64,000 nucleotides of DNA from Bradyrhizobium erythrophlei (GTDB taxonomy: Bacteria; Pseudomonadota; Alphaproteobacteria; Rhizobiales; Xanthobacteraceae): contig FSRD01000001.1 of assembly GCA_900129675.1 (NCBI GenBank), positions 5,445,501-5,509,500 of the forward strand, in the 5' to 3' direction. The number at the start of each line of letters is the position of its first letter. The stretch's first letter is position 1. Position numbers and translations under genes: made by a program. The notes beneath the pieces were generated by a model that was not told the DNA's origin, searched no databases, and saw only the letters and a program-made list of their open reading frames with translations. Of the stretch, positions 17,505-25,478 are shown piece by piece.

Positions 17505-17705
17505 TCAGTTTCTGGAGTCGAGCGCTCGATCGAGGTCGCGAAGGTACGACAGCCCGTGCACCGTCAGGCGGTGTTCGTCCTTTTCGCCCTCGATGTATAA
17601 TTTCATCAGATGTCTTGAAAGACGTTCACGGGCGCCCTTCGTCTCCGAGCGGTCCGCAAGGGCGCCGTATATGCTCAGCGCGCGGTCAACGGGTAGAATA
17701 TGCAT
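17505..17705 (-). CDS. Small hypothetical protein, 66 aa
   Basis: The frame is open upstream to 17897, but the part starting at ATG 17705 is the credible gene: MHILPVDRALSIYGALADRS, then RERLSRHLMKLYIEGEKDEH, then RLTVHGLSYLRDLDRAL. It is charged and probably all-helical. Similar small proteins occur scattered in Bradyrhizobium genomes; their role is unknown to me. It lies immediately downstream of an integrase remnant and may travel with it. Confidence 0.6.
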   Translation of the reverse strand: MHILPVDRALSIYGALADRSETKGARERLSRHLMKLYIEGEKDEHRLTVHGLSYLRDLDRALDSRN

Positions 17706-17817
17706 TTTTGTTGTCTCAACATTGATTCGGTTCTCTAAAGAGGTAAAGCTGAATGCTCCGTATCGTTCCGGTATGATGCTGATGCAATTGTAGGCGGGGT
17801 TGGGGTTCGTTCGGGTG

Positions 17818-18018
17818 CCGAATAGGCAACGGAAACCAGCGATACAGCTGGATGATAAAGAACCAGCGATCATTGTTCGTGAGATGGACGCGACCATGCA
17901 GCCTACGCCTCAAGACAATCAACTGATGTCGAAGCACCGCGTTCTCAGCTTCAAGCCGCAACTTCAACTTGAAGGGCGAGGCCAGGACGGCCAGAGCGAA
18001 ACAGAGCAGCCCGATCAT
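17818..18018 (-). pseudogene. Integrase/transposase N-terminal fragment, copy A
   Basis: The sequence MIGLLCFALAVLASPFKLKL, then RLEAENAVLRHQLIVLRRR and NNDRWFFIIQLYRWFP, is the N-terminus of a rhizobial DDE integrase family. The catalytic core is missing; after RWFP the frame runs into unrelated sequence. A second copy of the same N-terminal piece is at 62902. An IS element sits 12 bp before the ATG. Confidence 0.7.
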
Positions 18019-18030
18019 TCCGCCAGCTTA

Positions 18031-18964
18031 GAGTCTGTCCGGGATCATGCTGTTTTTTGACAGAGCTTTCTGAGCATGAGGCGGATTGAGGCAAGGCGCA
18101 AGAACGCCAAGGCCTTTCGGTTGAGGCACTCCCAATCCTTGGCCAAGCGGCGGCAGCGATTGAGCCAGGCGATGGTGCGCTCGACGATCCATCGCTTGGG
18201 CAAGACCGCAAAGCCCTTTGCTGTATCGGAACGCTTGACGATTTCCACGTCGATTTGCCGGAGGATTTTGCGAACGGCGGACTGAAAGATCGGCCCCTGA
18301 TAGCCGCCGTCGGCATAGAGCTTCAGCAGGAATGGATGCAGGCCAAACAGTGTGGCCATCACCAACACCCCGCCGTCTCGATCCTGGATGTCCGCCGAAT
18401 GTACAAGGGCGTGGAGCAATAAGCCCTGGGTATCGACTAGGATGTGGCGCTTCTTGCCCTTGATCTTCTTTCCCGCATCGTAGCCATGCGGGTCAATCCA
18501 CGCCCCCCTTTTTCCGCGCTCTTGACGCTTTGACTGTCGATGATGGCGGCGCTCGGGCTGGGTTCTCGGTTGGCCAACTCCCGACATTGTACATAGAGCG
18601 CGTGATGGATGCGATCGAGCGTGCCGTCCCAAGTCCACAAGTCAAAATAACCGTGCACTGTACTGCGCGGCGGCAGATCCTTCGGGATCGCTCGCCATTG
18701 GCAACCGCTGCTCAGCACATACATCAGACCATTGACCACCTCACGCACATCCACCGTGCGCTTGTTGCCGCCTCGCTTGGCTGACGCAATCAGCGGCTCC
18801 ACCAACGCCCATTCCTCATCGGTCAAATCGCTGGGATAGCGTAGCCGGCTGCGGTCGTAACGACCGCGGTTCTCTTTCGTCCACATCGGCGCTCCTTCAG
18901 ATTCGGACCGCCTCCCTTGAATCACAAATGATTCCGATGATTCAACATGTTTTCGGACAGACAC
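18031..18964 (-). mobile_element. IS5-family (IS427-group) insertion sequence, 934 bp
   Basis: Imperfect terminal inverted repeats are visible: GAGTCTGTCCGGGATCATG at the left, and GTGTCTGTCCGAAAACATG read inward from the right. Both ends are flanked by TTA (18028-18030 and 18965-18967), fitting the TNA target duplication of IS427-group elements. The transposase spans the element in two frames. The target lies in the leader of an integrase remnant. The intact ends and duplication suggest a fairly recent insertion. Confidence 0.85.
18045..18886 (-). CDS. IS5/IS427-type DDE transposase, two frames joined by -1 shift
   Basis: The first frame starts at ATG 18886 (MWTKENRGRYDRSRL) and holds LTDEEWALVEPLI, CQWRAIPKDLPP and the first catalytic Asp in SAAIIDSQSVKSAEKGG. 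The second continues as WIDPHGYDAGKKIKGKKRH, with LYADGGYQG (second Asp) and KRWIVERTIAWLNRCRRLAK (Glu). The two overlap at a run of five A then six G in the sense strand (18503-18513), and a slip of -1 there joins them in register. IS427-group elements are known to use frameshifting, so this is probably natural rather than decay. Confidence 0.85.
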
Positions 18965-18972
18965 TTAGGCGA

Positions 18973-19104
18973 TTCCATCACGTCATCAACACGGACAAGG
19001 TTTTCGGTACACGCAGGGCCATTGCCAAACCCGCACTCAAGGTGATCGTTTTTCAGGTCCGGAAGCTAAAATCGGCTCTAGAATTGGGATCGCCGCGCCA
19101 ATGA
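18973..19104 (+). pseudogene. 3' stump of an unknown gene beside the IS element
   Basis: Directly after the IS target repeat the plus strand reads HHVINTDKVFGTRRAIAKPA, then LKVIVFQVRKLKSALELG, with a TGA overlapping the next ATG (ATGA at 19101). The basic, helix-like tail could be a winged-helix DNA-binding end, but the match is weak. The overlap suggests it was once translated together with the transglutaminase gene. Confidence 0.35.
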
Positions 19105-20006
19105 CTGTTTTCAGCGTCCACCACTCGACAACGTATCGGTACAAGAAGCCGGTAAAGCCAGGCCGGCATCAGGTGCTGTTCCGGCCCCGCGATAGCTTCG
19201 ACCAGCGCCTGCTCGATTCTCGTCTCACGGTGACGCCTGATCCCGCCGAGGTTCGATGGATCCATGACGTTTTCGGAAACTGCGTGACGTTGGTCGACTT
19301 TACCGAGCGCACTTCTGTCCTGAAGTTCGAATCGGTGATCCGTCTGGAACATACACCGGAGAACGCTCCTGATTTTCGCATCGAGGATTACGCGCGTTTG
19401 CACCCCTTCGTGTATGCTCACGACGAGTTGCCGGACCTAGGTGCGTACATGCGTCGCCACCATCCTAAGGGTGCGGTAGAGGACTGGCTGGCTAAATTCG
19501 TCGCGACGGACGCAAGCAGACCAACCGGACAACTCCTCATGACGCTCAACGAAGCCATTGCGGAGAGCTTTTCGTATAAGCGACGGGCTTCCCGTGGCAC
19601 CCAAACGCCGGACAAAACCATCGCTAGTCAGCAAGGCACGTGTAGGGACTTCGCCTTGCTTATGATGGAAGCCGCACGCGCGTTGGGCTTCGCCGCGCGC
19701 TTCGTTACTGGATATGTGTATGTGCCCGACCGCGACCGGCCGCAGCGCCTGGGCGGAGGTTCGACCCATGCGTGGTGCCAAATCTACGTCCCCGGATCCG
19801 GCTGGGTCGAATTCGATCCGACGAACGGCATCGTTGGCAATCGCGATTTGATCAGGGTGGGGGTCGCCAGGACGCCCCAGCAGGCGATCCCGTTGTCCGG
19901 TAGTTACTGGGGAGATGCCGACGACGAACTCGGAATGGATGTCACCGTCAACGTAAAGACGCAAGGCGGCGCGGCAAATCTTTCGGTCGACATAGGCGCT
20001 GGCTGA
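19101..20006 (+). CDS. Transglutaminase-like cysteine peptidase family protein
   Basis: The 301-residue protein begins with a beta-rich N-terminal domain (TTYRYKKPVKPGRHQVLFRP) and has the transglutaminase-core triad: Cys in QQGTCRDFA, His in GGSTHAWCQIY and Asp in VEFDPTNG. Bacterial members of this two-domain type are cytoplasmic and probably act as amidases or peptidases on unusual substrates; none is well defined. The start ATG overlaps the stop of an upstream gene stump (ATGA). It appears intact although its surroundings are decayed. Confidence 0.88.
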   Translation: MTVFSVHHSTTYRYKKPVKPGRHQVLFRPRDSFDQRLLDSRLTVTPDPAEVRWIHDVFGNCVTLVDFTERTSVLKFESVIRLEHTPENAPDFRIEDYARLHPFVYAHDELPDLGAYMRRHHPKGAVEDWLAKFVATDASRPTGQLLMTLNEAIAESFSYKRRASRGTQTPDKTIASQQGTCRDFALLMMEAARALGFAARFVTGYVYVPDRDRPQRLGGGSTHAWCQIYVPGSGWVEFDPTNGIVGNRDLIRVGVARTPQQAIPLSGSYWGDADDELGMDVTVNVKTQGGAANLSVDIGAG

Positions 20007-20208
20007 TGCTCCAACCGCTGTCGTTGATCGCGTTCTTGAATAGTCATTATGCCACGATCCAAGGGATCGAGCCTTACATGACCAATGACCAGATCAAGTT
20101 ATCGTTTCAGCGATGGCATGCTGCTCAGTAGGATGGAGGCGCTTTTCGAGGGTAAATCGCATGCGGCAACGCTGTTCGGCGGCCCGCATTATTTCGCCGA
20201 GCAACTAG
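20007..20208. other. Short gap, possible 41-aa ORF
   Basis: A 41-codon frame starts at ATG 20006 overlapping the transglutaminase stop and ends at 20131. It has no recognisable motif. The following bases hold other short coding-like scraps with no support. I do not call a gene. Confidence 0.3.
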
Positions 20209-20433
20209 GCTATCGCAACGCTCAACGGCCAAGTCCGCTTGGAATGGTCACACGCGGCTGACGGTCGATTGCGTCTACGCTGGATGGAGACGGGTGGTCC
20301 AGTCGCGAAGGAACCTACGCGAAAGGGAATTGGTGGCCGTATCATCGAACAAATGATCGTCCAGCAAAAGGGGAAAGCTCGCTTTGACTGGCGCAAAGAC
20401 GGACTTGTTTGCGAAATTACACTCCGGGTGTGA
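20209..20433 (+). pseudogene. Sensor histidine kinase C-terminal fragment (HWE/HisKA_2 type)
   Basis: After an in-frame TAG the plus strand reads ATLNGQVRLEWSHA, LRLRWMETGGPVAKEPTRKG and IGGRIIEQMIV, ending GLVCEITLRV. The WxETGGP...P..KG.G..II pattern is the end of the ATPase domain of HWE-family kinases. The sensor and His-phosphorylation parts are gone. Confidence 0.7.
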
Positions 20434-20637
20434 GATCAGAACAAACCTCAACCGATAAAGAGAATTTAGTCGAGGTTGTCGCACCGCCTTTCCGTTTTGG
20501 CGCTACCAGACGTGACCATCGCTTTGGCGAATGTCTGGCAGTTTTCGGACATGCCAACTGCATTGCGCGATGTCCGCTTTTCAGGGGCAGAGCGGAAAAC
20601 ATATGCGAAACGCCGGGAGACCGGCAAGGAGTAGAGA
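20434..20637. other. Short gap before the second intron
   Basis: No gene is seen. It contains GATGTCCGCTTTTCAG near 20569, part of a short word that recurs in decayed DNA of this window, and it forms the 5' exon side of the intron. Confidence 0.4.
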
Positions 20638-21246
20638 GTGCGAGTCTCTTACGATGAAGGAATAGCGATCCACATCGGCCCCGAGTCATGCGCAGTGGCC
20701 CGCGAGGGTTTCAGCGAAGCGTTGACAGGGGGGCGCATAGGCCAGCCATTGAGCCGCGAAAGATTCCTATTCTGGGTGCCGACGCCGTGCATATGGCGGA
20801 AGGCAACACATCCGGGCGCGTCATCGCGAGCGCCGGGACGACCCGGCGTGGTCAGAGACCCTGGCATGTGCAGACGCTCCTTGCACGGGAACCGGGAGAT
20901 CTCGCGATCGGCCGTTTGGCAACAGCCGCCGGTCCGCATCGGGAAGGCGAGGAGCCGTAGCCGATGATGCACGGTCGCGAGAAGTCAGACTCCGCCATAG
21001 TAGCTGAGAAGCCGACGAACAAGGCGGTCCCGACCGCAGCGGAGCCGGTGGAGCCAAGGGCGGGGGCCAAGGGGAATGCGAGCCAGCAAAGCACGCTTCG
21101 GACACAGTGCCGAACATGCGTGTCAGAGGCGCTGGAGCGCATACGGCAAGTTCGCCGTCACTCACCCAAGGTGGGAGCCGTGTGCGGGAATTCTGCACGC
21201 ACGGATCTGGGCGGGGGGCGGTCAGCAATGACCGTCCCTACCGCAC
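20638..21246 (+). mobile_element. Group II intron with deleted reverse transcriptase (second copy, different type)
   Basis: The 5' end GTGCGAG at 20638 and a clear 3' end mark the element. Domain V is GAGCCGTGTGCGGGAA to ACGGATCT (about 21176-21209), and domain VI is the GCGGTCAGCAATGACCGT hairpin, ending near CTACCGCAC. The reverse transcriptase frame starts at 20964 with the typical leader HGREKSDSAIVAEKPTNK, then AAEPVEPRAGAKGNASQQST and VSEALERIRQ, but after about 65 codons jumps straight into domain V. The protein type differs from the intron at 6213, so the two are independent insertions. Splicing would need protein supplied from elsewhere. Confidence 0.85.
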
Positions 21247-21355
21247 TTCGGAGTGAGTATTTCGCCTTTTGACCCATGGCGGACATGGAAGGGCAGTCCG
21301 TACCGAGGTAGATTTTGGGTCAACGGATGATCTGGCGGCTTAAAGAGGTGTCGTA

Positions 21356-22174
21356 ATGGCTCACAACGCGAGGCACTCGGAGATCGCAGCATGTTTAGCA
21401 AGCATCGAGCGCATGATCGAGCGCGCAAAGTTGTTTACTGAAGAATATGACCGACATCGAAAAGCCGGTTATCCGGGATCATCAGCATCACTTAAGCATG
21501 TAATTAGCTTCCCTGAACTTCGCGCGCTCGATCGTCTTTGCAAAGACGCCCTGGAGAGAGCACTTCCAGAGCACCCGACATATGCTGAAAACTGGTACGT
21601 AAATGAAAATAAGGGCGCGGGCGGCCCTGAGGACATTCACAGTGAGTTTGTTAAGAAAAAACAGATCATGCTGATCGCCCAGGAGCTCTTACTGAGCGTG
21701 AAAGCCGAAGTGGTGGCGCACACTGAAGAAGATGAGCAGATCATAAGCAAGCTAGATGCGCTCGTGCCGTCTGCGGCGCAGTCCTACAAACAAGCTATTC
21801 TCGACCTCAAGGACGACAGCAGAATTTCTTTTCGCGGTCCTGCACTCGAACTACGTGAAGCTCTGAGAGAAGTCCTCGACCATCTCGCGCCCGACAGCGA
21901 AGTGACGGTCGCGCCGGGGTACGTACAGGAGAAGGAGAGAACCGGCCCAACGATGAAGCAAAAAGTGCGCTTCATTATGAAGAAGATAGGAAAACGGTCT
22001 TCGAGCGAAGCGCCCGAACAAACGGTGACGGCATTTGAGGAAACAATCGCAACGCTTGCCCGAGCCGTATATGAACGATCATCAAAAGCAACTCACGTGG
22101 CGAGCGAACGGCAAACCGTTGTCCAACTTCGCCGCTACGTGGTGGCGATACTTCACGACATCATCAACACATAG
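21356..22174 (+). CDS. Probable defence-associated protein (pPIWI-associating nuclease-like domain)
   Basis: The 272-residue protein is soluble and largely helical. Its C-terminal half reads SYKQAILDLKDDSRISFRGP, then ALELREALREVLDHLAPDSE, GPTMKQKVRFIMKK and RAVYERSSKATH. I associate this with the domain named predicted pPIWI-associating nuclease, found in defence islands; that assignment is from memory and not certain. The N-terminal 150 residues match nothing I know. No partner Argonaute-like gene is in the window. It lies next to a group II intron and its base composition is less GC-rich than the metabolic regions, which suggests transfer. Confidence 0.55.
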   Translation: MAHNARHSEIAACLASIERMIERAKLFTEEYDRHRKAGYPGSSASLKHVISFPELRALDRLCKDALERALPEHPTYAENWYVNENKGAGGPEDIHSEFVKKKQIMLIAQELLLSVKAEVVAHTEEDEQIISKLDALVPSAAQSYKQAILDLKDDSRISFRGPALELREALREVLDHLAPDSEVTVAPGYVQEKERTGPTMKQKVRFIMKKIGKRSSSEAPEQTVTAFEETIATLARAVYERSSKATHVASERQTVVQLRRYVVAILHDIINT

Positions 22175-22555
22175 CCGCTTGGGGTCATCGGCGCGACACA
22201 GAAGGTTCACACCCCCACAACGGGCTCTTAAAAGCCGTCCTCCTCTTTCTCGTCCCCGGCGTTGTGCCGTCGTCGCCCTTATAGTTGGCGAGCGACTGTG
22301 CCACGCCTCGGAGAGAGGTATTGAATCAGTCCGCCTTTGGCACTTCTCGGACTCAATGCGGTGTCCGACTTGAGTCCGCAAAGCGGGCCAAAGCGGACAT
22401 GGTCCGTCTGGGCAGATACCTTGCTTTTGAACCCGACCGGTCATTAGGCGCGTCGCGTCAGTTCGTCGGGGCTCTGTTGCAGGCGGCATCATTCGATCAC
22501 GTTCCTTGGCGCGCGCCAACATAAAGCCGCAGCATCATCAGTAGCGACGCGCGTT
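22175..22555. other. Gene-free stretch
   Basis: Open frames here are short and without motifs. A word of the type GGGCCAAAGCGGACATGG (22385) belongs to the same kind of dispersed debris as at 540 and 21268. Confidence 0.4.
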
Positions 22556-22864
22556 CTAAGGTCTGTAGTAGCTTTGGGCGGTACACTTGTGCCAAGTCGC
22601 GCCCGCGCGCCCTCTGCCGTTTGGCCCGAAGTCGCTCTTCGTGCCGTAGCAATAACCGAGCTTCCCGAGCAGTTTTTCTGCCTTCAGCCTGACGCTGCAT
22701 GCTTCGTCTGTATGGGGGTCGTCACCGGACCATCCTCGGCACATCTCGTCCAGGTCGGCACGGATCGAAAGCACATCCTGACTCACTGATGTTTGTGCTG
22801 TCGCCGTTGTCACTGCAACTAATGTTAGAGCGACACTGATAAACAGTAGATGCCATGTACGCAT
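22556..22864 (-). CDS. Small secreted hypothetical protein, 102 aa
   Basis: The start is set at ATG 22864, which gives a clear signal peptide (MRTWHLLFISVALTLVAVTT, cleavage near ATA-QT). The mature part has six Cys-containing positions (DEMCRGW, EACSVRLKAEKLLGKLGYCY, WHKCTAQ) and could form disulfides in the periplasm. A 36-residue upstream extension is open but lacks a signal. Function unknown. Confidence 0.75.
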   Translation of the reverse strand: MRTWHLLFISVALTLVAVTTATAQTSVSQDVLSIRADLDEMCRGWSGDDPHTDEACSVRLKAEKLLGKLGYCYGTKSDFGPNGRGRAGATWHKCTAQSYYRP

Positions 22865-23024
22865 TGGTGCGCCTCCCTTGTTTCGTTGGTGCAAAATTGC
22901 TTTCCGCCTAGACGCGCTCAATGTGGGCGGTCGAGCAAATGGAGACGTGGCCGTACCCGTTCCACATGGCACAAGGCGAGAAGATACGCCGGGATTTGCG
23001 AGCTAACTGTCACGGCCTTGGGTA

Positions 23025-23204
23025 TCAATCGCACTCAATCTCTTTGGAGCCTGTGTCAACGGAGGGATCGGAACAAACCTCCTCACCGTCCTTACTAACG
23101 GTCCAGCCGGAAAGCGTCCCGGACCCGAAAACACCAGCGGCCCACGACGTTGCGGCGAGCGACAAGAAAATTCCCAAGATAAGTCCGGCGAGAAACTTCA
23201 ACAT
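23025..23204 (-). CDS. Small secreted hypothetical protein, 59 aa
   Basis: From ATG 23204 the minus strand reads MLKFLAGLILGIFLSLAATS, a signal peptide or anchor, then GVFGSGTLSGWTVSKDGEEV and CSDPSVDTGSKEIECD before TGA. The GWTV-KDG-E-CSDP pattern ending in ECD is repeated in small Bradyrhizobium proteins I remember, so it is probably real despite its size. The two Cys may pair. Function unknown. Confidence 0.7.
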   Translation of the reverse strand: MLKFLAGLILGIFLSLAATSWAAGVFGSGTLSGWTVSKDGEEVCSDPSVDTGSKEIECD

Positions 23205-23390
23205 GCAAGCCCCCTGTTTTCGCTAAAGCATACCACTGCTTGCGGAAGGGACGCGACGGGGTTTAACGACTGTTAGGGAAACAAGCCTATTTTGACCAAG
23301 ACGCCTAATTTTTGGGCTAACGCTATGGACTCTCCGTCGCTTTTAAATGTACATAGCGGCGGAATCAATCTTGGCACTGGGGGGACTAAA

Positions 23391-23678
23391 ATGGCTGAAA
23401 AATCTAAGTCGCTGCTTTCAATCGGCGCAGCGCTGGCATCGCTTTCGGGTCTGGCCGTGCAAGGGGCGGAAGCGAAAGCAGCCGTCGTCAATGACGGCTC
23501 TGACACTCAGGCGAACCAAGCTCTCAATTCAACGAAGCTCATCGCAAATGCTCACTTTCAGGCTGGCGAAGACCTTCTCGGGTTCGTCATGACGAAGCAG
23601 GCCGACGGCACAATCGTCGCGCAGCACGCCTCCCACGCGTCGCATGCTTCACATGCGTCCCATGCTTCCAGCCGTTAA
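23391..23678 (+). CDS. hxsA: His-Xaa-Ser repeat protein HxsA
   Basis: The 95-residue protein starts at ATG 23391 behind a purine-rich GGGGGGAC. It has a hydrophobic, Ala-rich N-terminal region (SLLSIGAALASLSGLAVQGA), a middle with VVNDGSDTQANQALNSTKLI, and it ends in five perfect His-Ala-Ser repeats, HASHASHASHASHAS, plus SR. C-terminal HxS repeats define HxsA, the presumed substrate of a radical SAM maturation system. The repeats use varied synonymous codons, so the peptide has been kept by selection rather than by DNA slippage. An N-terminal extension from 23292 is open but lacks a ribosome site. The mature product's chemistry and role are unknown. Confidence 0.92.
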   Translation: MAEKSKSLLSIGAALASLSGLAVQGAEAKAAVVNDGSDTQANQALNSTKLIANAHFQAGEDLLGFVMTKQADGTIVAQHASHASHASHASHASSR

Positions 23679-24012
23679 GGATCTTGCGCCGTCTCCGGTC
23701 GAGGTAGCTGTCGATTTTGATTCGGGAGTCCAGGGCCTCGCGGCCTTGGACGCGGCAGCCTATCGTCTGATCGGCACGGCGACGTGTCGGATTGACCGGA
23801 TGGGGGACCGCTATGTCTGCCGTCTCGCTCCCACGGCCAATCCGCAAAAAGGCGCTGCGTTAAGCGCTGACGATCTGAAGGAACGGTTCCTGAACTTCGT
23901 CACCGACGAGAATCTGCGGACCCGCGTCGCTGAGAAGACCGAAGGCGTCCGCAACGTCATTCTTGCATTGGCCTTCGGGTCCCTGGCAGCTACCCAAAAA
24001 GATGCTGGATAA
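23662..24012 (+). CDS. hxsD: His-Xaa-Ser system protein HxsD
   Basis: The 116-residue product overlaps the end of hxsA by 17 bp when started at ATG 23662; ATGs at 23644 and 23653 are also possible. The body reads VEVAVDFDSGVQGLAALDAA, AAYRLIGTATCRIDRMGDRY and FLNFVTDENLRTRVAEKTEG, then VRNVILALAFGSL. The FLN...LR segment and the following helix fit HxsD, a small family known only beside hxsB and hxsC. It is probably a carrier or recognition partner for the radical SAM enzymes; that role is inference. Confidence 0.85.
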   Translation: MLPAVKDLAPSPVEVAVDFDSGVQGLAALDAAAYRLIGTATCRIDRMGDRYVCRLAPTANPQKGAALSADDLKERFLNFVTDENLRTRVAEKTEGVRNVILALAFGSLAATQKDAG

Positions 24013-24029
24013 ATTCCAGCCGGAGCACC

Positions 24030-25478
24030 ATGGCGCGTTTTTTGGCTCCTGAAGCCTTCAGTGCGGCGACCGAAGATCTTTCGTTGTTGCCATTCAATCT
24101 TGAGCGTACTGGGACAAGCCAGTATCTCGTATCCAACATGGTCGGCGATTTCATTCGCCTGACGGAGGGCGAGCTGAATAGGCTGGTCGATCTCCAAATA
24201 CAACCCGGCGACGGCCTCTATGAAAAGGCCTATGCGGCTCATCTGGTCACCGGGACCAACCAGAAAGCGCAACGACAGCTTTTGGCTGCACGGCTGAGAA
24301 GTCGGATGGGGTTCCTGCAGCAGGTTACCCCACTGCATATTTTTGTTGTAACGCTGCGGTGCGAGCACTCTTGCCCTTATTGCCAGGTCTCGCGTCAAAG
24401 CACCGACCGCTCGCGCTTCGATATGAGCGAAGAAACCGCGATGCGTGCGCTGGACATTGCGTTCGCCAGCCCGGCAACGCGGATCAAGATTGAGTTTCAG
24501 GGTGGGGAACCCCTTCTCAACTTTCCGATGATCAAGGCGATTGTTGCGGCTGCAAAGGCGCGGTCCGGCAAGAAGGTTGACTTTGTCATCGCGTCCAATC
24601 TGGCGCTGCTGGATGACGTTGTTCTTGAGTTCTGCAAGGCGAACAACATCCTGCTCTCGACCTCCCTCGACGGTCCCGCCGATCTACACAACAAGAACCG
24701 TCCCAGACCCGGTGGAAACAGTCACGAACTGGCCGTGGCTGGCATCCGGCGGGCCCGGGAAGTTCTCGGTTCCGACAGGGTCGGGGCCCTGATGACCACC
24801 ACGGAAGCGAGCCTCGATCGCGTCGACGATATCATTGATGAATATCTGCAACAGGGCTTGGATGGCATCTTCCTACGGCCCCTGTCCCCCTTTGGTTTTG
24901 CCATTAAGACAAAACAGTTTGCGAAATATGATGCGCAAAAGTGGTTGGGGTTCTATGAGCGCGGGTTGCGTCGGGTTCTGGATATCAACCGACAGGGCAC
25001 TCCATTCCGGGAGTTTTATGCAGCGCTGCTCCTCACGCGGATGCTCTCGGATCGTCCCATCGGCTACGTCGACTTGCGCAGCCCGGCCGGCGCTGGACTT
25101 GGCGCGCTGGTCTACAACTATGACGGCAGCGTCTTCGCGTCGGATGAAGGAAGGATGCTTGCCGAGACCGGCGACAACGCGTTCCGGCTCGGTCACGTCG
25201 ACCAGGACAGTTACAATTCGCTCATCCTGTCGGACAAGCTGATCGGCGCGATATCGTCATCACTCACGCAATGTGCCCCTGAATGCTCGACCTGCGTTTA
25301 TGAGAGCCATTGCGGAGCGGACCCCGTTTATCATCACGCCACGCAGGGTGACGCCCTGGGCATCAAGCCGCTGTCAGCGTTTTGCGCGAGGCAGAAGGGC
25401 ATCATGGGCCTGCTGCTGGATATACTGGAAAACTCCCCCGAAGACGCTGCCATCTTGCGCCGGTGGGCCGCGTCATGA
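24030..25478 (+). CDS. hxsB: His-Xaa-Ser system radical SAM maturase HxsB
   Basis: The 482-residue enzyme starts at ATG 24030 with CGGAGC just upstream. It has an N-terminal 100-residue domain (LSLLPFNLERTGTSQYLVSN), then the radical SAM cluster CEHSCPYC (C111, C115, C118), the GGEPLLN SAM-binding segment near 158 and a C-terminal Cys-rich SPASM-like region (QCAPECSTCVYESHCGADPV). SPASM enzymes of this kind modify ribosomally made peptides; here HxsA is the candidate substrate. Its stop overlaps the start of hxsC (ATGA), so the two maturases are translated together. Confidence 0.93.
   Translation: MARFLAPEAFSAATEDLSLLPFNLERTGTSQYLVSNMVGDFIRLTEGELNRLVDLQIQPGDGLYEKAYAAHLVTGTNQKAQRQLLAARLRSRMGFLQQVTPLHIFVVTLRCEHSCPYCQVSRQSTDRSRFDMSEETAMRALDIAFASPATRIKIEFQGGEPLLNFPMIKAIVAAAKARSGKKVDFVIASNLALLDDVVLEFCKANNILLSTSLDGPADLHNKNRPRPGGNSHELAVAGIRRAREVLGSDRVGALMTTTEASLDRVDDIIDEYLQQGLDGIFLRPLSPFGFAIKTKQFAKYDAQKWLGFYERGLRRVLDINRQGTPFREFYAALLLTRMLSDRPIGYVDLRSPAGAGLGALVYNYDGSVFASDEGRMLAETGDNAFRLGHVDQDSYNSLILSDKLIGAISSSLTQCAPECSTCVYESHCGADPVYHHATQGDALGIKPLSAFCARQKGIMGLLLDILENSPEDAAILRRWAAS

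Noticed and set aside
23621..23678. Short tandem repeats that might look like a CRISPR or microsatellite
   Set aside because: The repeat is at the protein level (His-Ala-Ser) with varied codons inside a gene; no CRISPR array of any kind was seen in the window.
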